A stretch of 64,000 bases of DNA from Caprimulgus europaeus (lineage: Eukaryota > Chordata > Aves > Caprimulgiformes > Caprimulgidae): the NCBI GenBank assembly GCA_907165065.1, contig OU015526.1:72415223-72479222 (forward strand). Direction: 5' to 3'. The translations under genes were made by a program, and so were the position numbers. The notes under the pieces were generated by a model. It did not search any database. It had not been told where the DNA came from and worked only from the letters and a program-made list of their open reading frames with translations. Below, one piece after another: positions 36,801 through 48,890 of this stretch (its first letter is position 1; the number at the start of each line of letters is the position of its first letter).

Positions 36801-39800
36801 AGTGTTTTGTAGTATCTTGCATGTTATATGCCATTAATGTGGCACTCTAAAATAAATAAACAAATTTTTGTACTGACATGCAGTACCCATAACTTAATGT
36901 CTTTACTCTTGAACAAATATGATCAAAGCTTTTCACATGGAATAATTTGCACCTTTTTAACTATATACCAACATTCACTGCTAAAAATATAGATCTCGCT
37001 GTTTGCCTTTTTTGATACTATCAGTAGCTGAATAATTATCAATAATCATTTGATGACATCATTTTAAAAGTTAAAAGTCTCTCAGAAGCAACAGAACCTG
37101 AAGTACTGCTGTGAATATTTTTTTTAATTAATGTTTCATAAGGATAAAATACCTCTTCTTCTTTACAAAAGTTATAATTTATTCAGTCCAAAATATTTCT
37201 TGCATGTTTGATGCAGAATACAACATTCAAAGATTGCCTGCTACAACACAGTCATACAATTAGTATATTATTTATACAATTAGACAGACCACTACAAATT
37301 ATACCATGATCAGTGCCTACAATAAAAGGGAAATTTTGTAGAAGAAATCAATAGGAAATAAACTGGACTGACAACTGACTAGAATTCAATTTTTCTGAAG
37401 TGATATTGAAATACGGAGAAGTAGCAGTACACTGATTAAGTTTCAAACTGCTGCATTATTAATATTGTCTCATGAACCTGTATGCTCTGTTATCGCCATG
37501 GCAACTTGATCATCAGAGCAATCCAGAAAGCATGCAAGACTACAGACTGTTCATTTACATTTGTGATAGACACTGAAAACACATGGGATTTTATAAGTCC
37601 AAATTTCTTCTAGTGCATGGAGGAAAATAAAACCCAGAATCATAATTGAAGTTCATAAATAAAAGTTATAGAAAGGGAAATGGGAAAATGTTCTCAGTAT
37701 TATAAATACATACATTTATTCTAGATTTTGTATTAAAGATTTCCACCCTCCAAAATTCTCATGATCCATTATGTTACTGGAAAAGTAACATCCAAACCGA
37801 AAAGCTATTATTCTAATCCTAGTCATGTCTACTCTGCAGCTAAATTTGTCTTCAGATTTTGGTCTTTAATCTTCAAAATCTGAGTAGTTTGCTCAAAAAT
37901 TCAGATTTAGACTTCATACTAGACATCAAACATTTCCTAATTTATGAATACTTATATCTAAGGTATCATGATGCACGTGAATGAAAGTACACAAAGACCT
38001 TAAAAACCAACAGAATTTATATCTCCAGGCTCATAATTCTGAGCAAAGTATAAGCCAGGTCTGTATCAATCCCCTGGACATTTCCTGCATTCATTCTCTA
38101 AGCATGCACAAACCTGCAGCCAACAATGTCCTTTTGTGACAGAAGGATGCTCACTACTAGGTGATTTTTATCTCAGTAAGAAAAAGTATTTACAGGGACA
38201 TATCAGTGCCATGTATCACAACATAAAATGAATCCTAAGAGGGTATCAGGAGGCATTTTCTCAAAATAACACCCTAGTTTGTTAAATGCAGTACAGCATG
38301 ATTCTATTCTCATGTAGCTCAATGAAAAATGGATTCTAGTAGCAGTGGGAGCTACATTTATCTCTACAAGACGTCTAGCTTTCCTACGAGACTTGATATC
38401 ACAAAAGACTGGTATTGTACTGCGTTTAAATGGGCAAAGCCCCATTGCTTTACATCCCCGGTCTCCCAGCTTCTGAAGTTCTTCAAGTCTTATGAACGAG
38501 TGTCTGAAAATACACTATTACTCTAATGCACACAAAAGGTTACTATTTGGCCCAAGTTTGGTCACTGAGATTAAATAGGCCAGGTCCTGAACACAAAGCT
38601 TTGAAAAATATCATCAATAAAAAGAAGTGCAGTTAGCGGCTGTGTCTACAAAAAGTATATACTCCATCCCAGTCACACCCCAGGACAAAACCTCTCTGTG
38701 AACCACCTCTTCTCCATTACCCACTTCCTACAACCATAACAGGAGCTAACCAAAGCCTGACCTGAAGACCAGGGACACAGGCGTCAAAGGAACCGTGGAG
38801 ATTCAGCTTCTCACCCACTGGCAGCAGTGCCAGCACCTCTGCTGCTAATGAAAACCACGCAGAACAGCACTCTTTATAGATGTTCTGTAATAGCTCCGAG
38901 TTTTGATTTGCCCTGTGCCAAAAAATTAAATTTTTTTCCTACTAAGCTCTATTCCTGTGCTGCTAATGTAAGTCCAGACTTCTTACATTAGAAGCTGAAA
39001 TGTTTTCAAAGTTGTTTAAGTAGTTCTTGCGTACTGATGTGTTTAGGGTTTTTTTTCCTCAGAGTATCACTTTATCCATTCATAGTCTGATCTGAATTTC
39101 AGCAGTCAGCAGGATGATTTCAACAGCAATCTCTCGTGCAAATCCTAACCAAGTTAGCATCACTTGTAAACTGAAACAGAAGTAGTGCATTATCTGATGA
39201 AAATCATTTACAGGATGGAATATGTGAAATAATTACCAGCAAAATAGCTGCGTTGGCTGCTAGCCAAGAGCTAGCCCAGTGAAACTATCACACTACTTCG
39301 TCAAAGTTTTGAAAGGCTACCTTCTTTTTTTGTTTTGGTTTTTTTCAGAAAGCTTTTTTGTGGTCTTTACCTCCAAGAATTATTCAAATACAAATAAATA
39401 ATAAAAAAATACTAAATACCAGTTTTTGAAATATATGTGGGGAAAAATAGTGGTACTAGCTGATTCAAATTATTTTTTTCTGCCTGTTGCTGAGACCTAG
39501 TCTTGAGAGTAGTCCCAGTAAAATAAGCAGGATAAGCAATTGATTTCCTTTATCTTCTACGAGATTTCAAAGGATTTTCAAAATCAGCATCATCTTAAAC
39601 AAGAAACTTATTTAGAATTTGCTTGCACAATAATCAAAGTGATTTAAAGGAAGATTTCTTTCCCTGACCAAAACCCAAACTACACTTAGCACCTGCCTTC
39701 TTTCAAACAAGGCAGTATATATATATGCCCTCCACAACACAAAATATCACTGTTTGCTTTAATGACTACTTGACCACAGATGCTGCTGCCAGTACCCCAG

Positions 39801-42800
39801 CATAAATCTACACTATTAAGTGTCCTGCTTCAGCCTGATGCTATGAGCTATACACCCAGAAGCTTTTTGCTGACAAGCATGAAGTTATATAAAAATGTAT
39901 TCCTGTCTTAGTAATTAGTTTTAACAAAACAGATAACACACAGATCAACCTTCTGCATCTAATACCCCTTTTAGCAACTTACTCTTCTACAGGTCACATT
40001 TCTCAATAATTAAGCCCTTGAGGTAGGGACATTATCATGTTTCCTCCTCTGTCTATAACATAGTAATGTCCTGATTGCATAAGTTTGCCACTATTGGCCC
40101 AGAATAGAACGAGCCTCTTGGAAAAATGATATTTTTGAGGAGGCAAGGAATAGAGTGAGTTTTAACCATATTTGATATTGGGTCACTGTTATACACTTAT
40201 GCATTATACGTCTTCTTGTGATGCCTGGGATTCCTTGCTTTCCCATTTGGACATTAAGAGCAAGACTTACTGAGCAACCTAATCTAGGAACTCTGAGCTG
40301 CATGCAACATTAACAGATATAAGCAGAGGAGCTGAAGTATCTTCTTGCTGTGACTTTGTTGTGTCTCTCCATCCACTTTACAGGAGTTAGAAGCTCTAGT
40401 CAAGTATCTGTAAAATCATGTTGCTAAACAGCACTAGCTATGCAGAGTGGGGTACATGCAAAATCTGCAAAACGTCAAGAAAACATGTAATAACTCTGCC
40501 TCAATATAGTTACTCTTTCTGTATTTGCACATTGTTTTATGCACTAGCAGGCAGTGTAAGGCACCCTGAGTTCAAACTGGATATCTCAAAATATTTCTAA
40601 GAGCAACCAGTATAAGGCCAGCATTCTTTTTTCTGTATTCACTTTTGACAACTGCCCAATATATGCCTGATTTTCTGTGACTGCAAAAAGAATACAATTA
40701 GATTGACAAGAAAAAAAAGTGTGATCAACCTTGATATTCTTTTCAGCTCCTTATTGTGAAAGGTGTAATTCACAGCTACTACCTTCTGTCTGTGCAGAGG
40801 CTCAATGCTCAAGAGACTAAGAACAGAGGGCTGCATAGTTCCACAGACCTCAGAGAGGTGCAAGCAAACTCTAGAGATAGCAGGCAGCTTTGCACTAGGT
40901 GAGAGACCTGTAGAAAATCATAGCACTATTCTTGAATCAGAACTGGCCCATGGTAGACATCTGTATTCTTTTGTATTGAAGTTTCCTCTATCCCATGATT
41001 GCTTCAAGACAAAACCAAAAGCGTGCTGTCTTATTCTCGAGCTATTCCACAAGCCCAGAAAACAGGATCATGGAGACCTGTTTAGGTGGAAATTTACTTG
41101 AACTGTCCTTTAAAACAGTACTTTATTTCTATGCCACGCATCCCTTCTATCTGGCAAGGATAGTAAGACAATCTATAGACAAGAATGAAGTTCTTTACTT
41201 CTCTGTATGTTAGGGGAGTGAGACTTTTTTACTTTAGCTCTCAAGATTCAATAATAGCTATAACAACCTTCAGCATTAAAAATAACATAGAAATGTGTAT
41301 ATAATATAGGGTCTTTACAAAGCAAATTTTATTTTGGATGTTCTGCCATCTCTGAAGTATGCAAGCTTATGAGGAGTGGAAAAAAATATATATTAATTAT
41401 TGAACTGAAAATGGAGGAACATGGTCCTTATAAGATTCAAAAGACCCCTATGAAACTGGACTTCCTTGTAAAGCACTTCTGAGACTGATGTACTCATGGA
41501 TCAAGTGCTTTTTGCTTTCTTTAAAGCAGCTGAATGGATACCAAAGTCCTACATATAACAGTACTCTGCAAAACCTCAAAAATGACAATATTATTCACCA
41601 CTGCAAATTGCTAACTCAGTAACCCTACTCCTCAGGTACAGTTCTCACTTGTTTCCCGCACAAAAAGCACATCTCTCTTAGCATTTATGAAGCTAATCTA
41701 AAAACATGTCTCAAAATCGAGCATATGCCCTGCACTGCCCTTCAGCAGACCTGCATCAGGTTGATATTTTCACATCTGAGTAATTTAAACCTGGAAAGAG
41801 TTAACTATGCCCCTAGATTTTTCAAAGTGCTATGTGTGACTAATGAGTAAAAAAATATCTTGTAACAAAGAACCTAGCATAACTCAAAGACAAAGTATTT
41901 CCAACAATATAATGGCCAAAACCTACATTTTTGTAGCTGGCACTGTACATCCTTTATAACACTAGCAATATATGTAGCAAACTGCATTATTAACCAGAAG
42001 CCTGGGGTTATCATGGTTACCTCAATAAATAAATGCTGCATGCAGAGCTCAAGTCAAAATGCAAGGCCAGCCTATTGTAAAATGTGCAAAGCCCTTTCTG
42101 CTACAAGCAGTATATTTTAACAGACAGTGATGACACCAGTGTGCCATGACAGAGGCTGGCTTTCTACCAATTTCCAATCGTTGGTCTGAAACTTTAAAGC
42201 TGTGGGGTCTAATTTCTCTGTCAAAACAGGTATCCTGTCTAGACAGAGGATAAGCACCACAATATTTCTGCTAGAATTCAAGCTAGCCATCAGTATAAAT
42301 TTCCCTATTATGTAAAAAACACACCAAGTGTAACATCTTAACTCCCAGGTAAGGTACCAGCTCTTAGCAAGGACCCTAGTGACACTCTCTAAACTGGCAG
42401 ATGTAGAAGCACTATCATCTCCAGTCTAGAGATACCCCGACTGCAACCACTTCCATAATGCAGTGAAACTTGCACCTTGATATTTGCAGGAGAGAAACCA
42501 AGGAATGTGTGCTGGAGGACTTAAAAAAGGTCATTCAGGATCAGGACCCTAGGACACACTGAAGAATGCATCTGTCCCTTACCATAAAGGCAATATTAAA
42601 AAAAAGAGGGGTTTTGCCTTATGCAAGACAAAATAAGCAGAATTTTCCTCTTCCTTTCAGGCAGTTAAAAGAGTTATCAATCCTGCTCATTTTTAGGTGG
42701 AGGGCAGTTTCATACTTGATTACCCCTGCATGCATTATCTCAAAACTAGCTAAACACCACAAAAGAATCAAGCTAGCTGTTTTCTTAAAAAAACTCTATT

Positions 42801-43289
42801 TTCTGACCATCTTCCTTTTCCCTTGTTCCTCCTGCTCATTTGTATTAAGCACCATTCATTACTCTTCTCCAATTGTTGTTGCTGTTTCTTGAACGTTTCC
42901 TCTCTGGAAGAACTTTTAACTACTCTGTCCTTCTTCTCAGAGTATTTGTGTAGTTCAGGTTGCTTCTGATACAGTGTGCTGGTCTGTAATCAAAGCCAAC
43001 TGAGAAACAGGAAGAGACCTGCTTCCTTCAATGATCAATAGTTCAGGGTTGCTTAATATAACACACAACACAGTAACCTTGTCCCAACCATCACTTGCAA
43101 GTGAACCTTTTCAAGGTAAAAAAGCTTTTCAGACCAAATATAGAACAAATTCTCAAACAAAACCTGCTAGCAACACTCCCTATTTTCTGGTAAGCTCTAA
43201 CGCTTTCATAAACACATCTACAGCAATGTCTTGGGAACATAAGTGTGACACATGGAATCCAACTCTACAACTCAGAGAGTTATAAGGCA
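30846..43289. other. Long AT-rich unique stretch without recognised repeats or genes
   Basis: About 12.4 kb in which I recognise no CR1, LTR, exon or RNA gene. The longest frame (31675-32136, 153 codons) is Lys/Ser/His-rich with no domain and overlaps a 105-codon frame on the other strand. Short simple repeats include a TATATATA tract near 39717-39726 and T runs near 36379 and 39349. Segments at 37440-37560 and 41930-42180 read as low-repeat sequence with recognisable transcription-factor-like words, but no functional evidence is available. Confidence 0.5.
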
Positions 43290-43700
43290 GGTATGTTTAC
43301 TGCAGCGCTGGGTGCAAGGGGAATCTCTCCTCCAAACTTGCACCCAGATAACAAAGCAAACCTCTATTTGTTACAAAAAATATACATATTCACTACTTTG
43401 GGCTGGGTTATTACAATTAATTCTGGTGATAGATGTGACTATGGTAATATTTCCAGCAACACTCTATCATAGGTCTCCTCCTTCTGGTGCTTGCGCACTG
43501 CTATCTGGTGGTCATCTATGGGGGTCTTCTGGATGAAGGCTTGCAGTCTTCTTCACTGTGTACTTTTCACCTTTGGCTTGGAATGCTGGGTTGGTTGAGT
43601 TCCAAACTACAAGACTAGTTCTAGCCAGACAATTACTTCTTACAGACACTAGGATTGCTGTTTTGTACCAACAGTTCCTTTTTATCTATACATTTCCTGC
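43290..43700 (-). mobile_element. Possible minus-strand LTR relic
   Basis: From a hairpin of 11-bp arms at 43308-43347 the sequence continues through a CTCTATTTGTTAC segment and a GGTGCTTGCGCACTGC segment to about 43700, with a composition and wording that remind me of the R-U5 end of avian ERV LTRs read in reverse. I found neither a matching target duplication nor a second LTR. The family is not established. It could equally be unique sequence. Confidence 0.3.
43308..43347. repeat. Hairpin, 11-bp perfect arms, 18-nt loop
   Basis: CTGGGTGCAAG at 43308-43318 pairs exactly with CTTGCACCCAG at 43337-43347. The loop is CT-rich. It could be an RNA hairpin of a retroviral R region if the surrounding segment is an LTR. 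Confidence 0.85.
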
Positions 43701-45350
43701 TTGCCACTGAGTTTTGGGCTTCTTGCTATCTGATTACTATGTTGAAAAATGTTTCATCTCCTTACCTTCTTTTCCCATACCAAGATATTTTAATTCCACC
43801 TACTTTTCCACACCACGTGCCTCTCTGAGAAATCAGGTAAATTCAAATTTTACATTCTTAGGAAATTATGGAATCCTTTAATCAGAGGCTCTCAAATTAT
43901 CAAACTATAATCCTCTGGTCCCTGATGTTCTGAAGGGGTTTGTTACAGGTTTTTCTTTAAGACACTGCAATCTCCTGCAAGCTTATTGTCTCAATAAAAA
44001 CTTACGAGCTGCAGTCCTTATGCCAGTGTGGAAATTACATGCAAGAAATCACAAACAGGATTTCATAGCAAACTCTCAGAGTTACCCTAGAACATGCACA
44101 ATATAGTTTTATAATTGCTTGAAAATCCTCCTCCTGCAACCGGAACAAGTGACCCCAACACACAAAAATTAGACATCAGCTTAGCAAGCCCTTAAATGCT
44201 ACAGAAAACTGGTTTAAATTCAGTTTTTACCTCAGTCTGGCGCCACTTACACAAGCTTATTATCAAAAAAGCCACTCAAGATACTACAACCCGAGAAGTC
44301 AAAGAAGGAAAGAACACTAATGAAAAGCAGCAACTGAGAATTATGTTCATTTGTTTTTTAACTAAAAAGTCCTAAGATAAAGTAATATAAAAACCATTTT
44401 TTAGTAGACTCCCGTCCCAGCATGCAATCAGTGTAATTACAGGAAGGGATATTAGATCACAAGATGGAAAGGAGTTTGCACACAGGATCATAAAAACAAA
44501 GTCTCTGTTCTCCTGTAAAATCTACTTCCCCCGTGTATTACCTCTGCTTTTACAAATAATTCACTCTATTTAATTTTGTTTTCTCAAGTGTCCTCTCATT
44601 ATAATTCTGTGTCTACACTAGACTTGCACCTTGTCTGAGTGATTTTTTTCCCTCAGATCCATACACTGCAAGCATTTAATAGTAATTAAAGATTTCTCTA
44701 GTCTATTCAAATGGTACACAGATAACCAACAGACAGTGACTTTGATTGATAGTCACTGTCTTGAATACCAGCGGACTAATCCTTTGAGTGAAATTCCTTG
44801 AAGAGAAGCTCTATAGATAGTATGTTCTATCAGAGATTTGCAGAATGAAAGAGATTTGCTGCAGCCATCTGAATTTCTCAGTGATCTCATCTGCCCTGGC
44901 ATAGCTAGTCTGCTCAATATTACTTCAGACTCCTTAATGGTATGACATACCAACAGAAAATAAATAGTAATAAAACTACAGTGAAGCAATTTTCATTGCT
45001 CAGAAATGAAGGCAGAAAGTGAATCTCACGGATTTCAAAGCAACGATGAGCGATGACAAAAAAAAGTCGGAAATAGTGAAAGAGCAAGAATAGCTAAAAG
45101 TCTCCATAGGTCATCATTGCAAAACATTATTTCTGTATATATACACTTGATTTAGTGCTGGTTACATGAGGTCAATAGTAACACAAAAGTTAAAAAAACA
45201 TTGTCTTGGATTACAACCTGAGTACCTGTGCCTCATACCACACCAGGAAGCCTTGTAAATTACCTAGAAAAGCAACTGGTGAGCATAAAGCATGCCTGTG
45301 AGAATCTTTCAAATCCCATTTCAGCACACTGATTAGGTTAATTTCCTTTT
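43701..45350. other. AT-rich unique DNA, no gene seen
   Basis: No frame above about 78 codons and no repeat family recognised. Confidence 0.5.
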
Positions 45351-45738
45351 CATAGAATGAATGTTGTGCATTGGAAGGGACCCACAAGGCTCATCGAGTG
45401 CAAATCCTCCTGTCCCTGCACAGGACAATCCCAAGATTCAGACCATGTGTCTGAGGCTGTTTTCCAAATGCTTCTTGAGTTTTGTCAGGCTTGGTGGAAT
45501 GACTACATCCCTGCGGAGCCTGTGTCAGTGCTCCATCATCCTCTGCATGAAGAACCTTTTCATCTTCATGCCATTTCCTCTGGTCCTATCATTGGTGGCC
45601 AGAAAGAAGAGATCAGCGCCTGCCCCTCCTCTTCCCCTTGTGAGGAAGATCTAGACGGCGATGAGATCTCCTCTTAGTCTCTCTTCTCCAGGCTGAACAA
45701 ACCAAGCAATTCCAGCCCCTCCTCATACAGCCTCCTAT
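45351..45738 (-). mobile_element. CR1 3' fragment, minus strand
   Basis: Read on the minus strand this is the ORF2 C-terminus and 3' UTR of a CR1. The forward strand starts with CATAGAAT, the complement of the ATTCTATG octamer. It continues with TGGAAGGGACC and CTCATCGAGT, the complement of the usual CR1 3' UTR, and ends near 45738 in a CTCCTCATACAGCC segment that encodes the start of the conserved C-terminal region. The coding part, complementary to about 45440-45738, has several breaks. The subfamily differs from the copy at 51491, for example in the sequence after CTCATCGAGT. Confidence 0.88.
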
Positions 45739-48619
45739 ATATTTTCAATATTATTAAAGCCACATAAACACTTTATAGTATTTATCTTTTTGCCCCGATT
45801 GCTGCTTTTAAGATCAAGTTAACATCCCGTTTGCTTCTTGCACAAAGAGAGATACATTATTTCTGATTTTTGAAGTGCCAGCCTTTGACAACAGTTAAGG
45901 ATTGGCAGATTGACAACAGTCTTGAACATTTCCTAATTTAAAAGGAAAAGTAGTGGCTAAATAGTTATAAATAAACAATGCACTTATGCTCAAATACCTG
46001 GGGTTTTTCTATACAAGAATGAACTGACAGGAAAGCCTTTGTGTTTCACTTGGTACGGAAAGCCTTTTGTGATTCTTTTTCTTAAGTTAAATTACACAAA
46101 ACTTTTTATTCATATGAATGAAGTTTACTTTGAGTTGAACAGAAATATTAGATTATGTGTCAGCATCAAGAAATTCCATTGACATGACTAGATCTCTGCT
46201 TATGATGGAACAATGTCACAGAGTCTTGCCAATATGCAGATGAATGTGAAACAAAGTAACTTCATGGGTTGCATCTAATAATCTACATAATTCTGCATCT
46301 AGATAATTCTGGAATTTATTGTTGACAGCAAATGAAGTGATTTTACACAGATTTTAAAAAGTTTCAAAAGGGAGAAAACACAAAAGAAGTCTTCAAATAT
46401 TAAGAGGATTTGAAAATATTTGAAAGGTTTTGACAGTATTTGAAGTTGAAATTTACCATCAATTTCATGTTTAAACAAATGAGGAGAAAAAAAAAACAAA
46501 CCACAAACTCAAAACCAAACCTGAATTCATTGAGAGGATAAATGAATGGCCACTTGTAGCAAAGATAAATGCTGCACCAAAATTCCAGATGTGTTGAACT
46601 CTTATTTCTGAGTTCTTACATTACACAGCATGCCTTTATTTCTGAGACAAATTCCTTCATACTCTCCTTCCCTCTTTTGGAGGCTAGACAAGAAATGCAA
46701 TAGAAACTTCTGTCATAAGGGATATTGCAGTGGAAGCGAGCTGCAAGAACTCTTTTTTGAAAAAAGAAAGCAAGTTCAAAGAAATGTGACTATTTGCAGA
46801 AGTCACATTCAATTAGTTCCATAATCTTCAGCCACTACTGCAGAAATACTCTCACTTAAAGGCAGTCTTTACCTTTTACGCATATACCAGCAGTGTTCTT
46901 CATTCTAAAGGTTTAAACAATCATTCAGTTATCCTGAATTCATGTCATGGAACACACTAAAGATAAGAAACAAGACTTTTAACTCAATCAGACACTGCAG
47001 AAAGGCACCAGAGAACTGTCTTGTACTTGTATTGCTGAGATCTGTTGCAACGTTTTTAACTGGGTAGAACCTCCTAAGTACTGAAGATATATCCATATAT
47101 GTATAGTTCTAGTCTAGACCAGGTAAGGAGAAATAGAAAAATGAGCAATAAAGTTAAGCTGTGATTCATCAAGAACACGGCTGAAAACTTACACTCCGTG
47201 ATATCAAGCTATAGCCCAGATTTATTAACTATAGCTATCTTCTACTAAGGAGGTCACACCATATCTGCAAATGTCCGAAAATACTTTACTGTGCCCAGCA
47301 GTATTACTTGATTCTTAGTTTCATCTTCAGTTGGTTTACATCCATGACTGTGCTTCATCCAACCCCTGGCAACCCTCCTAGCTGTAGCATTTATGCATGA
47401 CAAAGAATAACTAGAAACGCATAACACCTGCTTATTGAAGGCATGAAGTTCCTCACATTGAACTAACTCACCTAAGTAGTCACAACATAGATCCTGAAAG
47501 AGGCTAGAAAGCCATGAGTTAGGGGAATCACCTGGTCTAAGCATCAGACCAGAAAAGGGCTCTGCCATGAACCACTATTCTGTCCAGAATCTAGTTTCAT
47601 CCTCAACTTGTAGGCCACCTTTCCCAGTTGTGGACTCTGAATGTTGTAAGTGGTAATGTATTACAGCCTTAATAGAAGCATATATTCTTATGTATACCTC
47701 TTGACAATACAGATTTGATCAGATTCTTCCCACTCACAGAAATTTATATCAGGCACAATCAATAGAGATTTAATACAAGTAGAAAAAATTTGAATGCATG
47801 TCTTATAAAGCACTATTTAGGTTTTATCAGCTGGAGTACACCAATAGGAGGTACTTATCCAAGGAACATTATGACAGCATTATAGGTTTAAGATTGTAAT
47901 GAAAACAACTTGTAAAAATGATATAAAGATTTTCCAATCTCATTTTGGTCTCTATTACTAAAAGTATTTTCAGTTAAGTTTTTAATTTTCCTTTAAGATA
48001 ACTCCATATGTCACAGGACTGAGGTTCAGAAGACTAATGCTTCAAAGTCCCTGAAAACTGCAGAAAAATTGTAAAGAATTTGCAATCCTCATTTCAAGCC
48101 TGTGTTAGCAACCTGCTAATTTACTTTTGTAACTGATAGGCCATTCTATTTACTTCTCAACTTTCATCAAAATTGTCATTCACAAGTGGAATAAATAACT
48201 ATACAAAACACAGACTATTAAGAAGACCATAACTGATAGAGCTTAACTTTGTCTTATCTCATTGTATTAGCTCTAACAGTCCTGCTAACCTCTAACAATC
48301 ATTCTTTCTACAAAGTGTCTGATTCATTACTCCCAGAGAGGAAATAAGGTACAGAAGAAATAGAGTAGGAAGCCTAAAGAATTAAATAAATATGCAATTA
48401 TATTTTGCTACTCAAAATTTGGAGTATAAACAACTCAAGGCAGAAAGCACTTAATGTCTAAGAGTCAAGTGTAGCTTTCTTCCTAAAGCATACATTCTAA
48501 CTCAACTAGAAATTTGTTATAATATAAGAATTTGAGGGCACTGTCCTGTTACCTATGACCACATATTAAGTAAAATGTTGCCTAGGATTACCTTGAATCT
48601 TATTTCGGAGTAGTTGTAG
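45739..48619. other. AT-rich unique DNA, no gene seen
   Basis: A minus-strand frame of 104 codons at 47254-47568 has no recognisable domain. No exon or repeat family recognised. Confidence 0.5.
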
Positions 48620-48890
48620 CAACAGTAATGGGAACTTTTGAGCAAGAGGAAATGACCTCAAGTTGCAACAAGAGAAGTTTAGATTGGATATTAGAAAGAA
48701 TTTTTTTACTGAAAGGGTTATTAAGCATTGGAACAGATTGCCCAGGGAAGTGGTGGAACACCTGTTCCTGGAGTTATTTAGGAGTCATGTATACAAAGGA
48801 CTTAAGAACATGGTTTAGTTGGAGACGTGTTAATGATTGGACTCGATGATCCTAAGGGTTTTTTCCAATCTAGGCAGTCTGCAATAGTTG
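48620..48890 (+). mobile_element. CR1 3' fragment, plus strand
   Basis: The segment GAAATGACCTCAAGTTGC, then TTTAGATTGGATATTAG, CATTGGAACAGATTGCCCAGG and GGACTCGATGATCCTAAGG follows the order of a CR1 ORF2 end and 3' UTR. The final octamer has decayed (CAGTCTGCAATAG), so the 3' boundary is approximate. The frame is interrupted, with only a chance 73-codon run. It is another 5'-truncated copy, strongly diverged. Confidence 0.85.

Noticed and set aside
47254-47568. 104-codon minus-strand frame with Cys residues
   Set aside because: Cys and His spacing fits no zinc-finger pattern, and there is no flanking support.
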